NCBI RefSeq assembly: GCF_001428065.1
Contig: NZ_LMSE01000007.1
Span: 179,852 to 243,851 of the forward strand
Length of the DNA stretch: 64,000 nucleotides
Origin: Nostocoides sp. Soil756
GTDB taxonomy: Bacteria; Actinomycetota; Actinomycetes; Actinomycetales; Dermatophilaceae
Direction of reading: 5' to 3'
Under the pieces are notes generated by a model. That model was not told the DNA's origin. It saw only the letters and a list, made by a program, of their open reading frames with translations, and ran no database searches. Shown here one piece after another: positions 59,340 to 64,000 of this stretch. The position numbers and the translations under genes are program-made. Position 1 is the stretch's first letter; every line of letters begins with the position of its first letter.

Positions 59340-59353
59340 CCTCAATTGCCGCG
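59340..59353 (+). repeat. Cassette-boundary motif S11
   Basis: CCTCaatTGCCGCG: two bases off the consensus. Together with the yoeB 3' end behind it, it is homologous to S0 and the yoeB remnant at 52276-52378. It lies between cassette gene 12 and yoeB (both minus). Confidence 0.65.
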
Positions 59354-59389
59354 GATAGTGCACTTGACCAGTTGCGTCGTCGGGCGGCC

Positions 59390-59647
59390 TTAGCCGTAGT
59401 GGTACCGGCAGGCGGCGATCCGGATCTCTTGGTCCACGAGCTTGTATACGAGGCGGTGCTCATCAGTGATACGCCGGGACCAGTAGCCGGCGAAGTCGTG
59501 CTTGAGCGCCTCCGGCTTGCCGATACCCTCGTTGCCGTTGCGCTGGATGTCGGTCAGGAGCAGGTTGATCCGCTTGAGGACTCTGCGGTCCTGGGCTTGC
59601 CACCACAGGTAGTCCTGCCAGGCGTTCTCGTCCCAGACGAGCTGCAC
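59390..59647 (-). CDS. yoeB: YoeB-type mRNA interferase toxin
   Basis: 85 residues from GTG 59647, one base after the yefM stop. RelE/YoeB fold with WDENAWQDYLWWQAQDRRVLKRINLL, KPEALKHDFAGYWSRRITDEHRLVYKL and IAACRYHYG. The positions of E46, the Arg near 66 and the last H83-Y84 match the catalytic residues of E. coli YoeB, a ribosome-dependent RNase. Expressed with the antitoxin; the start depends on translation from yefM. Confidence 0.95.
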   Translation of the reverse strand: MQLVWDENAWQDYLWWQAQDRRVLKRINLLLTDIQRNGNEGIGKPEALKHDFAGYWSRRITDEHRLVYKLVDQEIRIAACRYHYG

Positions 59648-59648
59648 G

Positions 59649-59906
59649 TCAGTCGGCGTCGATCATGTCGTGTGGCTCGCCGTGGCCGGCTTCGAGGCGC
59701 TCCATGGCATCCAACAGGCGACGCGCGTTGGCCGGCGAGCGCATCAGGTAGGCCGTCTCGCGCAGCGACTCGTAGTCCTCGAGAGAGACGATGACCACCG
59801 GGTCGTGCCCGGCCCGGGTAATGATGACTTCCTCGCGGTCGTTGGCGACGCCGTCGAGCACCTCGGCGTAGCGAGCGCGGGACTCGGTGTAGCTCATCGT
59901 CTTCAT
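59649..59906 (-). CDS. yefM: YefM-type antitoxin
   Basis: 85 residues from ATG 59906 with GGAGGT 5 bases upstream. KTMSYTESRARYAEVLDGVANDREEVIITRAGHDPVVIVSLEDYESLRETAYLMRSPANARRLLDAMERL is the Phd/YefM DNA-binding fold and the toxin-binding C-terminal helix. It neutralises YoeB and represses the operon. Intact operon, unlike the remnant at 52318. Confidence 0.95.
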   Translation of the reverse strand: MKTMSYTESRARYAEVLDGVANDREEVIITRAGHDPVVIVSLEDYESLRETAYLMRSPANARRLLDAMERLEAGHGEPHDMIDAD

Positions 59907-59916
59907 GGTGACCTCC

Positions 59917-59933
59917 TGTACGGAAAACTGTAC
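59917..59933. promoter_or_regulatory. yefM-yoeB operator boxes
   Basis: Two TGTAC boxes (59917-59921 and 59929-59933), 12 bases apart and just upstream of the yefM RBS. YefM of other bacteria recognises TGTACA cores, so autoregulation is likely. Confidence 0.6.
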
Positions 59934-60007
59934 GTCAGGCCTCGACGGGACGCAATGTTCGAGTCATCGCCAAGACAGCGCCCGCCACCGGCGCCGAGTA
60001 CTTTCGG

Positions 60008-60292
60008 ATGGTGCCCAGCAAGTCAGAGCGACAGGCCGCGCGCGACCGGGTCGCGTCGTACCACGAGACTCAGCAGGCCGAGCTTGTGGCACATGTAGGC
60101 GACGCAATCGACCGGTACCGCGCCGGTGAGCTGAACGCGTTCGACGTCGACCAGGCCTTGTTCCAGTACTCGCGCGCGGCCAAGGAGCTGTGGAAGTTCT
60201 GCAACCTGGCGTCGATAGACCTGGCGGCGGCGATGATCCGCGACGACCCGGCCATCAACTGGTGGGAAGTCGGCGCACCGAAGCGGCGATGA
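60008..60292 (+). CDS. Island gene: 94-residue helical protein
   Basis: MVPSKSERQAARDRVASYHETQQAELVAHVGDAIDRYRAGELNAFDVDQALFQYSRAAKELWKFCN, then LASIDLAAAMIRDDPAINWWEVGAPKRR. All helical, charged. Close relatives are common beside TA and island genes in actinobacteria; function unknown. No boundary motif is visible on either side, so the cassette pattern stops at yoeB-yefM. Confidence 0.65.
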   Translation: MVPSKSERQAARDRVASYHETQQAELVAHVGDAIDRYRAGELNAFDVDQALFQYSRAAKELWKFCNLASIDLAAAMIRDDPAINWWEVGAPKRR

Positions 60293-60680
60293 CTTCCAGA
60301 CGTGGCGGCCCCGATAGAACGTGGCGGGCGTCGTTTGCCTGACCCTGTAGAGCCGAGCCGGCGTCTGGGGGCCGCGCGACGGGCACAACCACCAGGTTCG
60401 GCCACTTCCGCTGACCCACGCAACGCGCACCGCACGCGATCGACGCCTTCGCCGCCACCGCACTCCGCTCGACCCCTGTCCACGCGATCTCGACGCAGCC
60501 CCAGCCAGGTGTCGCACGTCCCCGTCTACTGAACCCAAATTCGAACCGCACTCCTCAGCCGCACACCCGATGCACTCCGGCGCTCCCGAAGTCGTTGCAA
60601 CGAAATGCTTCCCACCCTGTTGGCCGCCAAGGACGCCCTCACGGGCATCAGGGAGCAGGCGAGTCCACAGGAGGTGGCGC
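60293..60680. other. Gene-poor stretch in the island
   Basis: 388 bases between the 94-residue gene and the Cys-motif gene. I see no convincing coding frame (the frames here are Pro/Arg/Ser-rich shadows), no boundary motif and no clear hairpin. It may hold the promoter of 60681 (AGGAGG precedes that ATG). Confidence 0.5.
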
Positions 60681-61184
60681 ATGGCGCGGAAGCGGAGCAG
60701 GCGGGACCAGGCCAGGGCCAACCGCCAGGCCAGGCTGCAGTCCCCACCCCCCGGTCGGGCCGCCGAGGCCCGCTCAGCCGGGCAGCGGCACGAGCCGAGC
60801 GGCTCCACCACGGACCGAGGAAGCGTCACCTGCGGCTGGTGCGGTGCTGGTGTCACGGTTGCCGCGCGAGGCAGGGTGCCGAAGTGGTGCTCGGCGACGT
60901 GCCGGCACCGCGCGTGGGAGCAGCGCCGGGCGGCCGCTTCGGGGCTGGTCGCGGTCGAGGTGGTCGACCGGCGCGTCGAGGTGGTTCGAACCGTCACGAA
61001 GGTGAAGCGAGTCCTCGTGGAGGCTCCGCGGCCGACGGCGGGTGGGACGAACCGTGACTGGGCCCAGCAGCTCGCGAACCTCGCCGACGATCTCGATCGA
61101 GGCTGCATCTACGACCGGGAGGTCGAGGCGATGATGCCGGCGATGACGGCCCTGGTCGCCGCGTTCAACCGCCGGTACCGCTGA
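60681..61184 (+). CDS. Island gene: Cys-motif (zinc-finger-like) protein
   Basis: 167 residues from ATG 60681 after AGGAGG. Very basic N-terminus (MARKRSRRDQARANRQARLQ). CGWCGAGVTVAARGRVPKWCSATCRHRAWEQRRAA (about 51-85) has a CxxC...CxxxC pattern like a small zinc ribbon. The rest is helical (RDWAQQLANLADDLDRGCIYDREVEAMMPAM). Typically encoded near integrases in actinobacterial islands; likely nucleic-acid binding (inference). Confidence 0.7.
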   Translation: MARKRSRRDQARANRQARLQSPPPGRAAEARSAGQRHEPSGSTTDRGSVTCGWCGAGVTVAARGRVPKWCSATCRHRAWEQRRAAASGLVAVEVVDRRVEVVRTVTKVKRVLVEAPRPTAGGTNRDWAQQLANLADDLDRGCIYDREVEAMMPAMTALVAAFNRRYR

Positions 61185-61268
61185 CCACTCTTGTGCCCCA
61201 GTGACAACGTCCCCGGTTTCGTCCCTCCCCCACGGACCACGCCGGGAAGACCGCGGCGAGCACCACGA

Positions 61269-62543
61269 TCAGGGCCGGCTCCGAACCCCGGGGAGAGTGC
61301 CGGGCGAGTCACCCCAGAGCGTGGTGCCCATCCGCCGGGCGGCCTCGTGCCGCAGCTCGTCGACGGCGTGGACGTAGCGCTGCGCGGTGGCCAGCTCGGT
61401 CCAGCCCATGATCGCCATGACGGTGCGGATGTCGACACCCTGCAGCAGCAGGAGGGTTGCCGCGGTGTGCCGGGCGTCGTGCAGGCGCACCTCGCGCACC
61501 CCGGCGTCGCGCAGGATCTGCTTCCAGTCGCGGTAGTCGGCGTGCGGGTCAATGAGCGCACCCCAGTCGGTGCAGAAGACCAAGTCGTGGGTGTGGTCCC
61601 AGACGTCGGCCCGCTCCAGCTTCAGCCGCAGCTGGGCGGCCCGGTGGGCGCGCAGCTCGGCGACCAGCGGTGGTGGCAAGGCCACCGAGCGCCGCGACGA
61701 CCGGGTCTTGGGCTCCACGAGCACCAGCCCGCCGTCGCGGCGTTGCGGGCACTCCGCCCCACGAAGCCGCCCGCATGCGGGTTCCTTGCGGCGTCGCGGG
61801 CTGCAGCCGTGCGCCCAGGTCCGACGCTGCACGGCTCGTCGCACGCGCAGCACCCCGGCGTCGAGGTCGATGTCGTCCCACATCAGCCCGAGCGCCTCCC
61901 CCTGGCGCAGCCCCAGGGCCAGTGCGACCGACCACCGGGCCGCGTTCAGCCGCCCGCGTGACGCCGCCAGGACCGCCCGGCACTCGTCGGCGGTGAGCGG
62001 CTCGATCTCGCTGCGCTCGACCCGGGGCGGCCGGGCCAGGGCGGCGGGGTTGGTCAGCAGCCGTTGCCGCCGCACCGCCTCGTTCAGGCTGGAGCGCAGC
62101 ACGCGGTGCACCCCGTGGACGACGTGGGTCGAGCGGCCGTCCTCGATCAGCTGCCGGTAGAGCCGCTCGAGGGTCTCGGGGCGCAGCTCGCTCAGCCGCG
62201 CGGCCCCGATGGTCGGGATGACGTGCACGCGCAGGTGGCTGGCGTACCCGGATCGGGTCTTCCAGCGCACCGACAGGGGCAGGATCTCCTCGAGCCAGTG
62301 CTCGAGCCAGTCCTCGACGGTGACGTTGTCGAGCAGCCAGGGCTGCTGACCGCTGTCGCGGGCGTTCTCCAGGTCGCGGATGGCGGCGTCGAGCTCGCGC
62401 TTGGTGGCACGGGTGAGGTGCCGGCGGTCGCGCTCCCCGTCCAGCCGCCGCCCGACGGTGACCCGGGCGTGCCACCGCCCGTCGGCGCCGCGGTACCGGG
62501 TCGTGGCGCTGTCCGCCGCGGCGGCGCGTGGCCTACCGCGCAT
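61269..62543 (-). CDS. Tyrosine recombinase (island integrase)
   Basis: 424 residues. N-terminal arm-binding region (RYRGADGRWHARVTVGRRLDGERDRRHL), a SAM-like core-binding domain (about 75-165) and a catalytic domain with R213 (LGLRQGEALGL), H355 and R358 (LHDARHTAATLLL), W381 and Y390 (GWTELATAQRYVH). About 30 residues (245-275) with three Cys (247, 257, 265) are inserted between catalytic strands, a zinc-ribbon-like insert seen in some actinobacterial integrases. It recombines at the tRNA-Arg 3' end; the excisionase gene is 5 bases upstream. Confidence 0.95.
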   Translation of the reverse strand: MRGRPRAAAADSATTRYRGADGRWHARVTVGRRLDGERDRRHLTRATKRELDAAIRDLENARDSGQQPWLLDNVTVEDWLEHWLEEILPLSVRWKTRSGYASHLRVHVIPTIGAARLSELRPETLERLYRQLIEDGRSTHVVHGVHRVLRSSLNEAVRRQRLLTNPAALARPPRVERSEIEPLTADECRAVLAASRGRLNAARWSVALALGLRQGEALGLMWDDIDLDAGVLRVRRAVQRRTWAHGCSPRRRKEPACGRLRGAECPQRRDGGLVLVEPKTRSSRRSVALPPPLVAELRAHRAAQLRLKLERADVWDHTHDLVFCTDWGALIDPHADYRDWKQILRDAGVREVRLHDARHTAATLLLLQGVDIRTVMAIMGWTELATAQRYVHAVDELRHEAARRMGTTLWGDSPGTLPGVRSRP

Positions 62544-62548
62544 CGCTG

Positions 62549-62752
62549 CTACCCGGCATCGGGGTCCCGCAGGGACGCGACGAACCGGTCAAGCTCGGTG
62601 CGCTCGACGCGCACCGAACGGCCGAGGTGCACGGTGCGCAGGCGGTGCTCGGCGATCTGCCGCTCGACGCTGCGCCGGGTCCAGCGCAGCTGGTTGGCGA
62701 CCTCGTTGAGGTTGAGCAGGAGGGTGGGCTGGGGGCTGGGTGGCGTGTTCAT
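62549..62752 (-). CDS. Excisionase-type helix-turn-helix protein
   Basis: 67 residues: LLLNLNEVANQLRWTRRSVERQIAEHRLRTVHLGRSVRVERTELDRFVASL, an AlpA/MerR-like winged helix as in DNA-binding excisionases. Same operon as the integrase. It probably directs excision by binding near attR and the arm site about 100 bases away. Confidence 0.85.
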   Translation of the reverse strand: MNTPPSPQPTLLLNLNEVANQLRWTRRSVERQIAEHRLRTVHLGRSVRVERTELDRFVASLRDPDAG

Positions 62753-62851
62753 GCCTCCAGAAGCCCCCTGGCGGCTGCTTCCCGGCCAGCCGCGACCCCA
62801 CCGATCGTGTTCACGACCCCAGTGTCAGCCCAGCCGACCCGAGGACCTGGT

Positions 62852-62869
62852 GGCGAATTTTGGGGCCCA
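62852..62869 (+). other. Putative integrase arm-type site, right end
   Basis: GGCGAATTTTGGGGCCCA, identical to 52620-52637 and in the same orientation. It lies 78 bases inside attR, between the excisionase gene and the tRNA. Position and repetition suggest integrase binding. Confidence 0.65.
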
Positions 62870-62908
62870 CGCCCCCATCGGAGACCATCCGGATGCCGGA
62901 CAGCACAA

Positions 62909-62939
62909 GGCCCCGACCGCGTTACCGCTGGTCGGGGCC
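62909..62939. terminator. Hairpin behind the intact tRNA-Arg
   Basis: GGCCCCGACC pairs perfectly with GGTCGGGGCC across 11 bases. It is a diverged copy of 52393-52423, so the element brought its own terminator along with the tRNA 3' end. Confidence 0.75.
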
Positions 62940-62946
62940 CGTCCTA

Positions 62947-63004
62947 CTGTCTCAACACAGAGCGCGCCCGAAGGGATTCGAACCCCTAACCTTCTGATCC
63001 GTAG
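62947..63004. other. attR: 58-bp direct repeat inside tRNA-Arg
   Basis: Identical to attL (52430-52487). It covers the last 42 bases of the tRNA gene plus 16 beyond it, so insertion kept the tRNA whole. Confidence 0.93.
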
Positions 63005-63035
63005 TCAGATGCTCTATCCGTTGAGCTACGGGCGC
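62963..63035 (-). tRNA. tRNA-Arg (anticodon ACG)
   Basis: 73 bases, no encoded CCA. The 7-bp acceptor GCGCCCG/CGGGCGC, D arm GCTC...GAGC, anticodon arm TCTGA-CTACGGA-TCAGA (anticodon ACG) and T arm AGGGG-TTCGAAT-CCCTT all pair. Target site of the island. Confidence 0.98.
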
Positions 63036-63135
63036 CCGTCACGCGCGAAGCGCAACGACTGAGCAGACTACCGGAGCGTCCGCCCGCCCGAGAAATCCGG
63101 GTGCCGGAGCGTGCTCCGACACCCGGATGCGACGC

Positions 63136-63813
63136 TCAGGTGCTGGAGTCGCTCGAGCCGTTGGCGTCCGACGGGTCGCTGCTGCCGGCGCCCCCCTGGT
63201 CGCCCTGGGCCGGCCCGTTCCGGTCGCCGTCACGGTCGCCGGCCCCGCGGTCCCCGTCGCGGTCCCGCGGGCCGCCGGGGAACTGGCCCTGGCCGCCGCC
63301 GGGCAGCTGCCCCTGGCCGGGGCCACCCGGCCGGCCGGGCGTGCCCGGGAACTGCCCCTGTCCGGGAACACCGCGTCCGAAGCCCCCGCGACCACCGTCG
63401 TCCGACTGCGCCACGGCCGCAGAGGCGCCCAGGGCTCCGAACACGCCGACAGCCAGCGCGGCGACGAGCGCGACGCCGGTGCGACGCCCCGACCACTGCC
63501 CCGGCGACCGCCACGACTCGAAGGAGCGACGCAACGCACCGCCGGAGCTCGGTGCGGCGCCCACGGCGGCGGCGGGCTCGGCGCCGAGACCAGCAGCCGG
63601 GGTGACGGGCTCGCTGACGGGGGCCCCGGCATGCTGGCCCTGCGGCCCGGGAGCCGCCTGGGTCCATGCGGGCGTCCCGGAGGGAGCGGCGCCGAGGGAA
63701 GTGGCAGCGCGGGGCGTCGCCTCGGTCTCGGCCGCGCTCGGCAGTTCGGTCGTGGCGTCGGGGGTGGGGTCGGGCGTCGCGGACTGCGGTGTCCCGTCGG
63801 GGCGCTCGTTCAT
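63136..63813 (-). CDS. Membrane protein with Gly/Pro/Gln- and Asp/Arg-rich exterior
   Basis: 225 residues from ATG 63813. N-terminal ~115 residues are Ala/Pro/Thr/Glu low complexity (cytoplasmic), then one helix (GRRTGVALVAALAVGVFGALGASAAVA, about 110-135). A C-terminal region with PGQGQFPG-, GPGQGQLPG- and RDRDGDR-like units follows. It resembles actinobacterial proteins whose membrane helix precedes a disordered outer tail; function unknown. The gap 63814-63981 is a divergent promoter region with no further feature that I can name. Confidence 0.75.
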   Translation of the reverse strand: MNERPDGTPQSATPDPTPDATTELPSAAETEATPRAATSLGAAPSGTPAWTQAAPGPQGQHAGAPVSEPVTPAAGLGAEPAAAVGAAPSSGGALRRSFESWRSPGQWSGRRTGVALVAALAVGVFGALGASAAVAQSDDGGRGGFGRGVPGQGQFPGTPGRPGGPGQGQLPGGGQGQFPGGPRDRDGDRGAGDRDGDRNGPAQGDQGGAGSSDPSDANGSSDSST

Positions 63814-63981
63814 GGGTCTGTCACTTTCTCGTCTGGAGGGTTCCACCCGAAGGCTCCCGCCACCGCCTGTGGCCGGACTGTGGCGGAGCCAGCGAAGAAC
63901 TGGCAGTCAGCCGTGAAGGCGCACAGGATCCACACAGCGGACCCATGGACTCGGCCCAGAGCGAGCACCCACACTGGAGCC

Positions 63982-64000
63982 ATGCCCAGCCGACCGACCG
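63982..64000 (+). CDS. Start of a divergent gene cut by the window edge
   Basis: ATG 63982 (MPSRPT...) with CACACT 6 bases upstream, a possible leaderless -10 as at other genes here. Only six codons are visible, so the product cannot be stated. Confidence 0.35.

Larger units (their letters stand above)
52430..63004. mobile_element. 10.5-kb integrative island at tRNA-Arg
   Basis: Bounded by the 58-bp att repeats. A tyrosine integrase (61269-62543) and excisionase-like gene (62549-62752) lie at the tRNA end, as usual for tRNA-targeted islands. Identical 18-bp putative integrase arm sites lie inside each end. Cargo: about 14 small genes, mostly of unknown family, including a TA pair, a sigma factor pair and a lipoprotein; codon use and GC are less uniform than in the flanks. 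There are no conjugation, replication or phage structural genes, so it is not self-transmissible by itself. Confidence 0.92.

Noticed and set aside
52276-59353. A canonical integron with attC sites
   Set aside because: No intI gene and no paired RYYYAAC/GTTRRRY ends are visible. ACTCAAC before S4 is a single chance-level match. The array is therefore reported as non-canonical.
52276-59353. CRISPR array
   Set aside because: The repeats are short, 230-1680 bases apart and separated by genes, with no equal spacers and no cas genes.
52430-63004. Prophage or conjugative element
   Set aside because: No capsid, portal, terminase, relaxase, FtsK-like or type IV secretion gene was found in the 10.5 kb.

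Overview
The window is high-GC DNA with short intergenic gaps, many 1-4 base start/stop overlaps, several apparently leaderless genes, a GpgS glucosylglycerate-type synthase, a FolP2-type protein and a class F sortase. This points to an actinobacterium, probably of the Intrasporangiaceae/Phycicoccus type (inference; no rRNA is present). Most of 1-52 kb is ordinary chromosome. The stretch 52.4-63.0 kb is a 10.5 kb integrated element at a tRNA-Arg gene.

Layout. 1-10 kb: a membrane-anchored acidic protein, an acyl-CoA ligase, an MFS carrier coupled to a PLP decarboxylase, a DUF559 nuclease-like gene bracketed by two copies of a 64-bp palindrome, a PQQ sugar dehydrogenase and an Atl/MGMT protein. 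10-19.2 kb: a complete L-arabinose module: LacI-type regulator, twin operators, araB-araD-araA with GTGA overlaps, then a sugar ABC transporter (binding lipoprotein, double ATPase, permease). 19.4-26.8 kb: aminotransferase, tandem FluC fluoride channels, a large membrane protein, a secreted subtilase and small proteins. 26.8-33.1 kb: a LacI regulator divergent from a 1683-residue secreted GH92 glycosidase. 33.1-36.0 kb: an overlapping operon DoxX - GpgS - FolP2 type - LigB-like. 36.1-38.6 kb: small enzymes.

38.7-43.8 kb: a GAF/Fis regulator divergent from amidohydrolase - MIP18 protein - zinc alcohol dehydrogenase - DUF1097. This is the accessory set normally found with mim/prm-type diiron monooxygenases, but no monooxygenase gene is present. 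43.9-52.1 kb: alditol oxidase, galactose mutarotase, a four-helix-bundle stress-type protein with a deleted duplicate 3.5 kb away, a NarL-type two-component system, a CHRD protein with its class F sortase, and a truncated acyl-CoA ligase ending at a palindrome.

52.4-63.0 kb: the island. A 58-bp direct repeat of the tRNA-Arg(ACG) 3' end marks both ends (offset 10,517 bases). A tyrosine integrase and an excisionase-like gene lie next to the intact tRNA, and identical 18-bp putative arm sites lie inside both ends. Between them is an array of about a dozen small unrelated genes in alternating orientations. Almost every gene or gene pair is separated from the next by a short motif, CCGG-N3-TGCCGCG, always on the plus strand whatever the gene direction. 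One boundary plus the 3' end of a second yoeB copy lies just outside the island. This looks like a gene-cassette array that is not a canonical integron, and it is the strongest candidate here for an undescribed system. 63.0-64 kb: tRNA-Arg, a Gly/Asp-rich membrane protein and the first codons of a divergent gene.
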